A program made the position numbers and the translations under genes. A stretch of 64,000 nucleotides of DNA from Crenothrix polyspora (lineage in GTDB: Bacteria > Pseudomonadota > Gammaproteobacteria > Methylococcales > Methylomonadaceae). The stretch covers positions 1-64,000 of the forward strand of contig CAMDWT010000004.1 in assembly GCA_945877505.1 (NCBI GenBank), read 5' to 3'. Shown piece after piece: positions 37,574-46,013 of this stretch (the first letter of the stretch is position 1; every line of letters begins with the position of its first letter). The notes under the pieces are model-generated. The model was not told the DNA's origin, made no database searches, and saw nothing but the letters and a program-made list of their open reading frames with translations.

Positions 37574-38382
37574 GCGCTTTAACTTTTACATTAAAACATA
37601 AACCTAATCAACGTGTTGATATGTCGCCCTTAGTCTGTAATCAGTTAATTGATATGGACTTGGAGGCTATAGCGTCCATTACCTTGCAAAGTGGTAAATG
37701 TAAATTGCGAGTTGATGAAATTTTTACCATTGAAGGTTCTGATACGCAAAATATCGTCATAAAAAACAGTATTGATACGCTGGATTTTATTGGTAAAGAT
37801 CTAATAGGTGGGAGTATTTCGGTTATTGGTGATGCGGGTGCCTATTTGGCATTTGGTTTGAATGCCGGCGAAATTAAAGTTACAGGTGATGTAGGCCTTT
37901 ATGCTGCCTGTGAAATGAAAAAAGGTTACTTGGAAGTATCGGGCAACGCAGGTGATTTTTTAGGTGCGGCACTACCAGGTAATAAAATGGGTATGAAAGG
38001 CGGTACCATTCTAATTAAAGGCAATGTGGGTGCACGTGCGGGTGATCACATGCGTCGCGGTAATATTTTGATTGAAGGTAATGCGGGTGAATATTGTGGT
38101 TCAAGAATGACAGCCGGAACCATTGCAGTAATGGGGGATACAGGACGTCATTTAGGCTATGCTATGCGTCGTGGAACCTTGTTATTGTGGAATAATCCGA
38201 TATTATCAGCTAGTTTTAATGATTGTGGTGCGCATACTTTGGCATTTCTACCGATATTGTTCGCATCATTTAAGTCATTAAATTCGCGATTTTCTGATTC
38301 ATCTATCAGTTTTAACCGAGTACAGCGTTATTCAGGAGATATGTCAGAAATAGGTCGTGGTGAAGTATTAGTTAAACTTTAA
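37570..38382 (+). CDS. fhcC: Formyltransferase/hydrolase complex subunit C
   Basis: A 270-aa subunit with a Gly-rich beta-helix like the C-terminal domain of glutamate synthase. Repeats such as GNAGDFLGAALPG, KGGTILIKGNVGARAGDHMR and EGNAGEYCGSRMTAGTIAVM run over about residues 75-205. It is structural, tied to the FhcA/B core. It is the last gene of the operon; a strong bidirectional terminator follows. Confidence 0.95.
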   Translation: MSALTFTLKHKPNQRVDMSPLVCNQLIDMDLEAIASITLQSGKCKLRVDEIFTIEGSDTQNIVIKNSIDTLDFIGKDLIGGSISVIGDAGAYLAFGLNAGEIKVTGDVGLYAACEMKKGYLEVSGNAGDFLGAALPGNKMGMKGGTILIKGNVGARAGDHMRRGNILIEGNAGEYCGSRMTAGTIAVMGDTGRHLGYAMRRGTLLLWNNPILSASFNDCGAHTLAFLPILFASFKSLNSRFSDSSISFNRVQRYSGDMSEIGRGEVLVKL

Positions 38383-38415
38383 GGTTTGACGCTATAAGGA
38401 AACTAAAAGGTAGAA

Positions 38416-38450
38416 ACAAAAAAGCCGATGTTAAACATCGGCTTTTTTGT
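38416..38450. terminator. Bidirectional terminator between fhcC and fba
   Basis: Perfect 16-bp inverted repeat: arm 38416-38431 and arm 38435-38450, core GCCGATGT / ACATCGGC with A and T runs on both sides. It ends both fhcBADC (plus) and the tal-fba unit (minus). Confidence 0.95.
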
Positions 38451-38468
38451 TGAACAATACTTTAAAAC

Positions 38469-39548
38469 TTATAAAGTATTAACAGCGTTCAATTCTTGAA
38501 AGGCTTGTTCTAAACGGGTAACCATACCTTCTTCACCAGCACGTTGCCAAACCCGAGGATCGTAGTATTTTTTGTTAGGCTTGTCGTCTCCATCAGGATT
38601 TCCGATTTGACCTTGCAAATAGCCTTCATTTTTCTTGTAAAAACTCATAATACCTTCCCACGTTGCCCATTGGGTATCAGTATCAATGTTCATTTTCACA
38701 ACGCCATAACCAATTGATTCTTTAATTTCTTCAGCAGAAGAACCTGAACCACCGTGGAAAACAAAGTTTAATGTATTAGCTGGTATACCATATTTTTCAG
38801 ACACATATTTTTGTGAATTATCTAAAATGGTTGGCGTTAATTTAACGTTACCTGGTTTATAAACACCATGTACATTACCAAATGAAGCGGCGATAGTGAA
38901 ACGATGACTGATTTTGCTTAATTCTTCATAAGCATAAGCAACATCTTCAGGTTGCGTATAAAGTAATGAATGATCTAAATTACTATTATCAACGCCGTCT
39001 TCTTCTCCACCGGTCACACCTAATTCAATTTCAAGCGTCATGTCCATTTTAGACATACGTGCTAAATATTGACCGCAAATTTCGATGTTTTCTACCAAAC
39101 TTTCTTCAGATAAGTCCAACATGTGTGAGCTGAACAAAGGTTTTCCAGTTGCAGCGAAATGTTTTTCCCCTGCATCTAATAAGCCATCAATCCAAGGCAA
39201 AAGTTTTTTTGCTGCGTGGTCAGTATGCAAAATAACGGGTACGCCATAAGCTTCTGCCATTAAATGTACATGTTGTGCACCTGAAATAGCACCTAAAACA
39301 GCAGTTTCTTGTCCTTGTAACTTTAGGCCTTTACCAGCGACAAATTGAGCTCCACCATTTGAAAATTGGATAACAACGGGTGACTTGACTTTTGCAGCAG
39401 CTTCTAATACAGCGTTGATTGAATCTGTATTAATAACATTAACAGCCGGCATTGCAAATTTGTTTTCTTTGCAAATTGCAAAGATTTTTTGAACATCTTC
39501 ACCGGTTACGACGCCGGGTTTAACTACGTCTAAAATTTTTTGTGACAT
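38469..39548 (-). CDS. fba: Fructose-bisphosphate aldolase, class II (type A)
   Basis: A 359-aa zinc aldolase cleaving or forming fructose 1,6-bisphosphate. The zinc motif is VILHTDHAAKKLLPW (about 104-118), and other ligands are in ELGVTGGEEDGVDN (about 174-187) and FHGGSGSSAEEIK (about 264-276). The E. coli FbaA-like length and start fit type A. In the RuMP cycle it splits or remakes hexose bisphosphate. Minus strand after tal; a strong terminator follows. Confidence 0.97.
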   Translation of the reverse strand: MSQKILDVVKPGVVTGEDVQKIFAICKENKFAMPAVNVINTDSINAVLEAAAKVKSPVVIQFSNGGAQFVAGKGLKLQGQETAVLGAISGAQHVHLMAEAYGVPVILHTDHAAKKLLPWIDGLLDAGEKHFAATGKPLFSSHMLDLSEESLVENIEICGQYLARMSKMDMTLEIELGVTGGEEDGVDNSNLDHSLLYTQPEDVAYAYEELSKISHRFTIAASFGNVHGVYKPGNVKLTPTILDNSQKYVSEKYGIPANTLNFVFHGGSGSSAEEIKESIGYGVVKMNIDTDTQWATWEGIMSFYKKNEGYLQGQIGNPDGDDKPNKKYYDPRVWQRAGEEGMVTRLEQAFQELNAVNTL

Positions 39549-39643
39549 TTTGGATCCTGTATCGGTTTATTTCGTTGAAGATTAAAGGTATAACATTTAG
39601 AAAGTTGTTAAAGATCAACAACTTTCAATTGATGGTATAGGGA

Positions 39644-40630
39644 TTAACCTTCAAGGCTTGCTAAGCGAGCTGCAAGTAATTGTTCTAGTGCTTCTAAGGC
39701 AGTTGCAAAGCCACTAATGCCTTCAGCCAGTTTGTCTGTAGCCATACGGTTTTCAGCATGCATAGCTTCAAAAGTCGCTTTGTCCATTGAGATTTTTTCA
39801 ATTGACAGCATAGCTGCATTTTCTGGGTCAAGTTTACGAGGTAATTCACCTTCAGTTGCTTGTAATTCAGCCAATAGTGAAGGAGCGATCGTTAATAGAT
39901 CACTACCCGCTAATTCAGTAATTTCACCAACGTTACGGAAGCTAGCGCCCATAACTTCGGTTTTGTAACCAAATTTTTTGTAGTAGTTATAGATTTCAGT
40001 AACAGAAACTACACCTGGATCTTCAGCAGGGGCATACGAATCACGACCAGTATCTTTTTTGTACCAGTCTAGAATACGACCAACAAACGGTGAAATTAAA
40101 GTGATGCCATTTTCAGCGCAAGCAATGGCTTGGTGAAGACCAAACAAAAGGGTTAGGTTACAATGAATGCCTTCTTTTTCTAATACTGCAGCAGCTTGGA
40201 TACCTTCCCAAGTAGCTGCAATTTTAATTAATACTCTATCACGGGTTACATTGTGTGCTTCGTATTGCGCTATCAATTCACGACCTTTAGCGACGGTTGC
40301 GGTGGTGTCAAATGATAGACGAGCATCAACTTCAGTTGAAACGCGGCCAGGTATGATTTCAAGAATTTTAAGTCCGAATGAAACAGCAAGACGATCAAAC
40401 GCTAAAGAAACAACGTCTGCAGCAGATGCCGCCTGACCTAAACTTACACGTGCAGCTTTTAAAGTATCATCAACAATACCTTGGTATTGCGGCATTTGAG
40501 CGGCAGCAGTAATTAAAGAAGGATTAGTTGTAGCATCACGTGGTGTGAATGTTTCAATTGCTTGAATGTCGCCAGTATCGGCCACAACAACGGTGATTTC
40601 TTTAAGTTGTTCTAGTAAATTTTTTCCCAT
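39644..40630 (-). CDS. tal: Transaldolase
   Basis: A 328-aa TalB-type enzyme moving a dihydroxyacetone unit between sugar phosphates. The Schiff-base lysine is in [15 protein letters not shown] (about residue 132), the Asp near the start in ATTNPSLI, and [20 protein letters not shown] and [13 protein letters not shown] are present. In this organism it serves RuMP regeneration. It is 95 bp upstream of fba and separated from the repeat-protein gene by a strong terminator, so tal-fba is its own unit. Confidence 0.97.
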   Translation of the reverse strand: MGKNLLEQLKEITVVVADTGDIQAIETFTPRDATTNPSLITAAAQMPQYQGIVDDTLKAARVSLGQAASAADVVSLAFDRLAVSFGLKILEIIPGRVSTEVDARLSFDTTATVAKGRELIAQYEAHNVTRDRVLIKIAATWEGIQAAAVLEKEGIHCNLTLLFGLHQAIACAENGITLISPFVGRILDWYKKDTGRDSYAPAEDPGVVSVTEIYNYYKKFGYKTEVMGASFRNVGEITELAGSDLLTIAPSLLAELQATEGELPRKLDPENAAMLSIEKISMDKATFEAMHAENRMATDKLAEGISGFATALEALEQLLAARLASLEG

Positions 40631-40770
40631 GATAGGTGCCTTTTATATTTTAATGAAAAATTTGTTTAATCGCTTTTTTTATAGCTATGCGATTGTTTGA
40701 GTTGAGATCTAGTGAAAAGGTTAAAATAAGAAAAACTTCTTATCTAATTTTACTCAAATTTGGGAGAAAC

Positions 40771-40813
40771 AAAAACCACAGCTTTTTCAAAAATAGATAA
40801 GCTGTGGTTTTTT
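40771..40813. terminator. Bidirectional terminator after the repeat-protein gene
   Basis: Arms AAAAACCACAGCTT (40771-40784) and AAGCTGTGGTTTTT (40799-40812) are perfectly complementary, with A/T runs. It ends the minus-strand unit hps-phi-tkt-repeat genes and insulates tal-fba. Confidence 0.9.
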
Positions 40814-40825
40814 CTCAGTGACTTG

Positions 40826-41617
40826 TTAAGCTTGGTGACGCATGTATTTTTCAACACTTGTTACTATTGGAGCAGGTTTTTGCTTTTCAACTAAAGCCTG
40901 TCTAACCATATATTTGGCTACTCTACTGATTTGAGGCTGATTTGCTTGCTCATCAAGGTATTTAGCAACACCTGTTAAAATAGTAGGTTGTTCTGCTTTT
41001 TTAGCAGTTAGAGCAGCTATTGCCGCTTGTTTTGCCATGTACTTGGCAACTCTACTAGGTTGTGGAAGGTTTTCTTGTGTTTGCAAATATTTTGCAACGC
41101 CAGAAATTTCAACTTTAACGGGTTTAACTTGTGTAGCTGATAAGGCGGCTTGCTTTGTAAGGTATCTTGCAACATTACTGGGTTGCGGCAAACTAGCTTG
41201 ATGTTTCATATATTTTTCAACACCTGTTAGTTCAGGTGCTGGTTTTTTATTTTTCAAGTATTTCTCAACGCCCGTTACTTCAGGTTCGCCACTGAGTTGT
41301 CTTAGCTGTTTTTCTGCTATGGATTGTCTCAATACATATTTAGAAACACCACTAGTAGGGGTTTGATCAAGACTTTCAAGGTATTTAGCAACACCACTTA
41401 CTAATTGATCAGGTTCAATTAAGATGCTTTCGGATAATAATAAAGCATATTTATTGTTTAAATACCTTGAAACTCCAGTTACACCATTTGGATCTTTGGA
41501 GTAGACAGGATAAACAGGTTCATCTCTGTATATATCTTCAGATCTAGGCCGATTCATGAAAAAGAACAAACCCGCAACTGCAGGAAAAAAAAAGCCATTC
41601 GAGTTATTCTTGTTCAT
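40826..41617 (-). CDS. G-V-x-K-Y-L repeat protein, eleven copies
   Basis: A 263-aa protein not recognised as a named family. It has a short hydrophobic N-terminal stretch (residues 8-20, GFFFPAVAGLFFF), then a segment YRDEPVYPVYSKDPN. From residue 47 to 259 there are eleven copies of a motif of form (S/T)-G/x-V-x-K/R-Y-L/M, at about 47, 74, 89, 115, 131, 147, 172, 188, 215, 231 and 253. Many form pairs 15-16 residues apart with linkers rich in Gln, Pro and Ala, for example ENLPQPSRVAKYMAKQA. The last repeat ends the protein. It starts two bases after the stop of the four-copy protein and lies inside the RuMP cluster. Function unknown; a multivalent binding protein is my inference. Confidence 0.85.
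   Translation of the reverse strand: MNKNNSNGFFFPAVAGLFFFMNRPRSEDIYRDEPVYPVYSKDPNGVTGVSRYLNNKYALLLSESILIEPDQLVSGVAKYLESLDQTPTSGVSKYVLRQSIAEKQLRQLSGEPEVTGVEKYLKNKKPAPELTGVEKYMKHQASLPQPSNVARYLTKQAALSATQVKPVKVEISGVAKYLQTQENLPQPSRVAKYMAKQAAIAALTAKKAEQPTILTGVAKYLDEQANQPQISRVAKYMVRQALVEKQKPAPIVTSVEKYMRHQA
40841..41479 (-). repeat. Coding repeat block, eleven G-V-x-K-Y-L motifs
   Basis: The block covers residues 47-259 of the larger repeat protein. Motif spacing is 27, 15, 26, 16, 16, 25, 16, 27, 16 and 22 residues. Conserved positions are Val, Lys or Arg, and Tyr; the next residue is Leu, Met or once Val. A Gln often follows two to three residues later (KYMAKQA, RYLTKQA). Confidence 0.85.
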
Positions 41618-41619
41618 AA

Positions 41620-42312
41620 TTAGCCCCGGTCACGCATGTATTTATCAACACCAGTTGCAGTTTTACTTGCAGTTTCTTTCGAAGATACGGCTTGTTTTGC
41701 CATGTATTTGGCTACACCGGTTGCCAATGTTACAGATTTTACATTTGATTCTAAGTATCTTGATACGCCGGTACCTGATACTTTATTTAAGTATTTGGCA
41801 ACACCCGTATTCAGAGCATAAGATTTTCTAGCTACTACGGGAGCAGAATTTTTAACGGTAGTGCCACTGGTTTTTTTGAATAAATAAAAACCTGCTGCTG
41901 CAAGTAATAATAAGCCAATCAAGTAGCTTGACATAGAAGATGAATCTTCAGCGGCTTCACTCACAACAACACTTTGAGTTTCTGTTGAGTTTGAAGTCGA
42001 AACTTTTGATACAGTTGACTTTGATGGTTTGTAATTCGGGTCAGAATAAACAACTTCTGGCTTGAAATCAGCCGCAGGATATTTGTCATCATGAGCAGAT
42101 GCTGCTGAGGAACTCGAAGCGGCTTTAGCGGCGGGAGCTGCCTTAGATGCAGTTGCTGTATTACTCTTAGCCACTATATCGCTATTTTGGTAAAGTACTT
42201 CAGGTTGAAAGTCTGCAGCTGGATACTGTTGATCAGCGCTTACTACCGCACTGGATATCAGAAGTATCGCAAACGCTCCTTTTGTCAAATTTTTCTTTTT
42301 CACGTTGTTCAC
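41620..42312 (-). CDS. Membrane-anchored G-V-x-K-Y-L repeat protein, four copies
   Basis: A 230-aa protein not recognised as a named family. It has a signal peptide (about 1-26, cleavage after VVSA), a low-complexity Ala/Ser-rich part with two copies of Y-P-A-A-D-F-x-P-E-V-x-Y (30-41 and 78-89), one membrane helix (about 127-145, SSYLIGLLLLAAAGFYLF), and a basic tail. The tail holds four copies of G-V-x-K/R-Y-L/M at about 169, 181, 198 and 220; the last ends the protein. By the positive-inside rule (FKK after the helix) the repeats face the cytoplasm. It lies between tkt and the larger repeat gene, with two bases to the latter. Confidence 0.85.
   Translation of the reverse strand: MNNVKKKNLTKGAFAILLISSAVVSADQQYPAADFQPEVLYQNSDIVAKSNTATASKAAPAAKAASSSSAASAHDDKYPAADFKPEVVYSDPNYKPSKSTVSKVSTSNSTETQSVVVSEAAEDSSSMSSYLIGLLLLAAAGFYLFKKTSGTTVKNSAPVVARKSYALNTGVAKYLNKVSGTGVSRYLESNVKSVTLATGVAKYMAKQAVSSKETASKTATGVDKYMRDRG
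41635..41808 (-). repeat. Coding repeat block, four G-V-x-K-Y-L motifs
   Basis: Residues 169-226: NTGVAKYLNK, GTGVSRYLES, ATGVAKYMAK and ATGVDKYMRD. The same consensus as in the next gene, which indicates common origin. Confidence 0.85.
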
Positions 42313-42335
42313 CTAAAAGTCGGAAGAAGTGGTTT

Positions 42336-42381
42336 GAGAGCCCGAGATGCTAAATTGTCTTAGCAGAAAGAAAGGGCTCTC
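42336..42381. promoter_or_regulatory. Stem-loop between tkt and the repeat genes
   Basis: Outer stem GAGAGCCC (42336-42343) / GGGCTCTC (42374-42381), inner stem GCTAA (42349-42353) / TTAGC (42360-42364). It lies between the tkt stop (42422) and the next start (42312). There is no T run after it on the minus strand, so it may be an attenuator, processing site or RNA stabiliser rather than a full terminator. Confidence 0.55.
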
Positions 42382-42421
42382 TCTCCAAATTTAATGTGTA
42401 AAACTATTCTATATTTTTAAA

Positions 42422-44416
42422 TTAAAGTACTGCTTCAACGTTCTTAACTACGTTTTCAACGGTAAAGCCAAACTCTTTGAAAAGTTGACCCGCTGGAGCA
42501 GACTCGCCAAATCGGTCGAGGCCTACAATTTTACCGTTGGTTCCTACATATTTCCACCAACCATCAGTTACACCCGCTTCAACGGCTACACGTTTGGTTA
42601 CCGCAGAAGGTAATACTGATTCGCGATAGGCTGCATCTTGAGCATCAAAGATATTAGTTGATGGCATCGATACAACACGAATATTTTTACCAGTAGTTCT
42701 AATTTGCTCCGCTGCTTTAAGAGCAAGTTCAACTTCAGAACCAGTAGCAATAATAATTGCATCAGGCTGACCTTCACTGTCACTAAGAATGTATCCACCG
42801 CGCGAAATCGCCTCAATTTGTTGCTGAGTGCGAGGTACATGAGGAAGATTTTGACGTGAAAAAACAAGTATAGAAGGTCCGCTTTGCCTTTCGAAAGCTG
42901 CTTTCCAAGAAATAGTTGTTTCAACTGCATCACACGGACGCCAAACTTGAATTCCTGGTATTAATCTAAGTGTTGCAGTTTGTTCAACGGGTTGATGAGT
43001 CGGACCATCTTCACCAAGACCTATTGAGTCATGTGTGTATACGAAGATTGATCTGATTTTCATCAATGATGCCATGCGTAGCGCATTTCGAGCATATTCT
43101 GAGAACATGAGAAAGGTAGCGCCAAATGGAATTAATCCACCATGAAGAGCAATACCATTCATAATTGCAGACATACCAAATTCACGTACACCATAATTGA
43201 TGTAGTTTGCATCGGGCTTATCAGCACGCATTGGTTTGTAACCCGTCCATTCAGTCATATTTGAGCAGCCTAAATCAGCTGATCCACCGAATATTTCTGG
43301 TAAAATTTTTGCAAAGCCTTCAATTGCAGCTAATGAAGAAAGACGCGTTGCTGTTGTTTTTGCTTCTGCATTGATTGAATTTACAAATTCATTTGCTTTA
43401 TTTTCCCAATTAGAAGGTAGTTCGCCCGCCATTCTACGTTGGTATTCTGAGGCTAGTTCAGGATGTGCAGCTTGGTAAGCGGAAAATTTTTCATTCCATT
43501 CTTTTTCAGCTTTTGATCCTTTGTTTTTAGCATCCCATCCAGCATAGACTTCTGATGGTATTACAAAGGCTTCATGATCCCAACCTAGCGCAGCTTTAGT
43601 TAGATTAATCTCGTCTTGACCTAGAGCAGCGCCATGACAAGCATGACTACCTGCTTTATTAGGCGAACCAAACCCAATGGTTGTTTTGCAACAAATCATG
43701 GTAGGTTTATCTGTCATGGCTTTTGCCATTTGGATTGCTTTAGTTAGTGCCACATGATCGTGACCATCTACATCAGCAATAACATGCCATCCATAAGCTT
43801 CGAAACGCAGTGGTGTATTATCGGTAAACCAGCCATCAACATGTCCGTCAATGGAAATGCCGTTGTCGTCCCAAAATGCTATTAAATTACCGAGGCCTAG
43901 TGTTCCGGCTAGCGAGCATGCTTCATGAGAAATACCTTCCATCAAGCAACCATCACCTAAGAAAGTATAGGTGTGATGATCTACTATTTTATGGCCGTCT
44001 CTATTGAACTGAGCCGCAAGTGCTTTTTCTGCAATTGCCATGCCGACTGCATTAGTAATACCTTGTCCTAAAGGACCCGTTGTTGTCTCAACGCCTGGGG
44101 CGTAACCATACTCTGGGTGTCCAGGTGTTTTAGAGTGAAGTTGACGAAAATTCATCAGTTCTTCAATAGGGAGATCATATCCAGTCAAGTGCAATAGTGA
44201 ATAAATCAACATCGAACCGTGGCCATTAGACAGCACGAAACGGTCCCGATTTGACCATTGAGGATTGGACGGATTGTGTTTCATGAAATCATTCCACAAA
44301 ACTTCGGCAATATCTGCCATTCCCATTGGTGCCCCTGGATGTCCAGAATTTGCTTTTTGAACGGCGTCCATGCTCAAAGCGCGTATGGCGTTCGCTAATT
44401 CTCGGCGCGAAGTCAT
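42422..44416 (-). CDS. tkt: Transketolase (canonical)
   Basis: A 664-aa thiamine diphosphate enzyme. Cofactor motif [18 protein letters not shown] (about 155-172) with [10 protein letters not shown]; catalytic Glu in [20 protein letters not shown] (about 408); [16 protein letters not shown] and the H-P-E-Y-G-Y segment are all canonical. It regenerates ribulose 5-phosphate by two-carbon transfer. Full length and E. coli-like. It is downstream of hps-phi, separated by an intercistronic hairpin, and precedes the repeat-protein genes. Confidence 0.98.
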   Translation of the reverse strand: MTSRRELANAIRALSMDAVQKANSGHPGAPMGMADIAEVLWNDFMKHNPSNPQWSNRDRFVLSNGHGSMLIYSLLHLTGYDLPIEELMNFRQLHSKTPGHPEYGYAPGVETTTGPLGQGITNAVGMAIAEKALAAQFNRDGHKIVDHHTYTFLGDGCLMEGISHEACSLAGTLGLGNLIAFWDDNGISIDGHVDGWFTDNTPLRFEAYGWHVIADVDGHDHVALTKAIQMAKAMTDKPTMICCKTTIGFGSPNKAGSHACHGAALGQDEINLTKAALGWDHEAFVIPSEVYAGWDAKNKGSKAEKEWNEKFSAYQAAHPELASEYQRRMAGELPSNWENKANEFVNSINAEAKTTATRLSSLAAIEGFAKILPEIFGGSADLGCSNMTEWTGYKPMRADKPDANYINYGVREFGMSAIMNGIALHGGLIPFGATFLMFSEYARNALRMASLMKIRSIFVYTHDSIGLGEDGPTHQPVEQTATLRLIPGIQVWRPCDAVETTISWKAAFERQSGPSILVFSRQNLPHVPRTQQQIEAISRGGYILSDSEGQPDAIIIATGSEVELALKAAEQIRTTGKNIRVVSMPSTNIFDAQDAAYRESVLPSAVTKRVAVEAGVTDGWWKYVGTNGKIVGLDRFGESAPAGQLFKEFGFTVENVVKNVEAVL

Positions 44417-44520
44417 ATTATTCTCCTTTATTATTTTTATAAATTACGTGTAGTGACATTTATCTTTATTGCGATCTTGCCACGAAAAATTCTTATATTT
44501 TAGTTAGTACGGCAAAGTTA

Positions 44521-44545
44521 GAACGAGTGGGTATTCCACTCGTTC
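44521..44545. promoter_or_regulatory. Intercistronic hairpin between phi and tkt
   Basis: Perfect 10-bp stem GAACGAGTGG (44521-44530) / CCACTCGTTC (44536-44545), 5-nt loop. On the minus strand no T run follows, so it may stabilise the 3' end of an hps-phi transcript or tune read-through into tkt. Confidence 0.6.
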
Positions 44546-44553
44546 GTCTGCCG

Positions 44554-45087
44554 CTATTCTAAATTAGCGTGCCTTTCTCTCATTATTTCTTCAGGAATTC
44601 CTTTTTCGTGAATAATATGAGAAATAGTTGCTTCCAAAAATAACAAGGTTGAAAGTTCAAATACAGTACCCATAGGCATTCCTAAAACCTTACCGTATTG
44701 TTCTTGCTTGCCAATTTGAAATACACCATCAGCTAGATCACCAATAGTTGATTCTCCTTTCGCAGAAATCAAAACTATATTTGCACCCATTTTCTTTGCA
44801 CTTTTAGTGAATGCTATTAATTGTTCAGTCTCTCCAGATCCGGAAATAATGATCAATAAGTCACCGTTTTTAATACTTGGCGTTACAATTTCTCCTACGA
44901 CACTGACATCGTAACCACCATGTACAAGCCTCATTGCAAAGAAATTGCCAACCAACTTGGATCGCCCAGCTCCCGCAATGAAAATACGTTTGGCGTTATC
45001 AAGTAACTGGGTTAGCTTTGCATCATACGTATCATCTGTAGCTTCAAGTACACCTGAAATCTTTTCTATGATAAGTTGCTGATGCAT
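44554..45087 (-). CDS. hxlB: 6-phospho-3-hexuloisomerase
   Basis: A 177-aa SIS-domain isomerase (also called phi). It converts D-arabino-3-hexulose 6-phosphate to fructose 6-phosphate, the second RuMP step. SIS segments are FIAGAGRSKLVGNFFAMRL (about 35-53), NGDLLIIISGSGETEQLIAF (about 76-95) and NIVLISAKGESTIGDLAD. The C-terminal GTVFELSTLLFLEA and MRERHANLE fit the family. It starts two bases after hps and is surely cotranscribed with it. Confidence 0.98.
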   Translation of the reverse strand: MHQQLIIEKISGVLEATDDTYDAKLTQLLDNAKRIFIAGAGRSKLVGNFFAMRLVHGGYDVSVVGEIVTPSIKNGDLLIIISGSGETEQLIAFTKSAKKMGANIVLISAKGESTIGDLADGVFQIGKQEQYGKVLGMPMGTVFELSTLLFLEATISHIIHEKGIPEEIMRERHANLE

Positions 45088-45089
45088 AA

Positions 45090-45731
45090 TTAAACCGCGT
45101 CAACCAATTCGCGAATTTCACGAGCTGCATCTGCAGGAGAAGCTGCGCCATAAATAGCTGCGCCAACAACGATAATGTTTGCGCCTGCTCTAACAACGTC
45201 TTGTACAGTAGATGCTTTGATGCCGCCAGCAACTGAAATTCTAACTGGCAAGCCTAATCCTGCGATTAAGTTTAAGTCAGCAAATGGAGTGTGGCCAGCT
45301 GCTTGTGCATCAAGACCTGTGTGAATACCCATTACTTGCGCGCCTGCTTCACAAGTTGCTCTTGCACAAGCTGCTTTATCATCAACATTGATTAAGTCAA
45401 TTTGAGCTTCTGCACCATGTGCGTTTGCTGCTTTGATAACGCCTTGGCAAGTAGCTAAACCTGATACGCCAAGAACAGTAACAATATCTGCACCAGCTGC
45501 ATAGAAAGGCGTTGCTTCATATTCGCCAGCATCCATTGTTTTAAGATCAACTAACAACAGTTTTTCTGGGAATCTTGCTCTCAATTCTTTAACTAAATTG
45601 ATACCATTGTGTTTGATGCAAGGAGTTCCAATTTCAAAAATGTCAACATAAGGTGCTACTAAGGTAGCAAGACCTACAGTTGCGTCAAAATCCAGTGAAT
45701 CTAATGCCATTTGTATTAATGGTTTTGCCAT
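45090..45731 (-). CDS. hxlA: 3-hexulose-6-phosphate synthase
   Basis: A 213-aa enzyme (also called hps) of the orotidine-phosphate-decarboxylase fold. It condenses formaldehyde with ribulose 5-phosphate, the key carbon-fixing step of RuMP methylotrophs. The D-x-K-x-x-D motif is in LLVDLKTMDAGEYEA (about 59-73), and EIGTPCIKHNGINLV and VAGGIKASTVQDVV carry further phosphate-site residues. It is the first gene of the minus-strand cluster hps-phi-tkt-repeat genes. A good promoter lies 65-95 bp upstream. Confidence 0.98.
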   Translation of the reverse strand: MAKPLIQMALDSLDFDATVGLATLVAPYVDIFEIGTPCIKHNGINLVKELRARFPEKLLLVDLKTMDAGEYEATPFYAAGADIVTVLGVSGLATCQGVIKAANAHGAEAQIDLINVDDKAACARATCEAGAQVMGIHTGLDAQAAGHTPFADLNLIAGLGLPVRISVAGGIKASTVQDVVRAGANIIVVGAAIYGAASPADAAREIRELVDAV

Positions 45732-45795
45732 GATATGTGCTCCGAAGGGTTATATTAATAGTTATAGTTGGTTACATACTTGTTTTGCGGACATA

Positions 45796-45825
45796 ACTGT
45801 AAAGTAGAAAGGGCAGGCATGTCAA
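45796..45825 (-). promoter_or_regulatory. Putative sigma-70 promoter of the RuMP cluster
   Basis: On the minus strand a perfect TTGACA (45820-45825) and a TACAGT -10 box (45796-45801) are 18 bp apart, about 65 bp upstream of the hps start. This is the best promoter match that I found in the window. Confidence 0.6.
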
Positions 45826-46013
45826 TGCTAAATGATTAAAGAACATTATCCCGCCTAATTTTAATGCAGAATTTATGGCTTTTGGTCATATAAAAACAAT
45901 TAGTTATTTGCTGTTTATCTTTTTTTTATCGGCTTACGTTATTACTTAATTTTATTGTTTGCCCTTATTCTACTCACGGCGATCTATTTATTTCGCATTC
46001 AAGCCGTAATCTA

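Noticed and set aside
40841-41479. Possible CRISPR-like array, because of repeated short sequences
   Set aside because: The repeats are degenerate at DNA level, in frame and conserved as protein; spacing is irregular and no cas genes are near.
41556-41831. Open frames on the plus strand opposite the repeat-protein genes
   Set aside because: They are by-products of the repetitive codons on the other strand, with no ribosome binding site or family features.
42336-42381. Riboswitch upstream of the repeat genes
   Set aside because: The structure is a simple two-part stem and matches no riboswitch class I know; kept only as a stem-loop.
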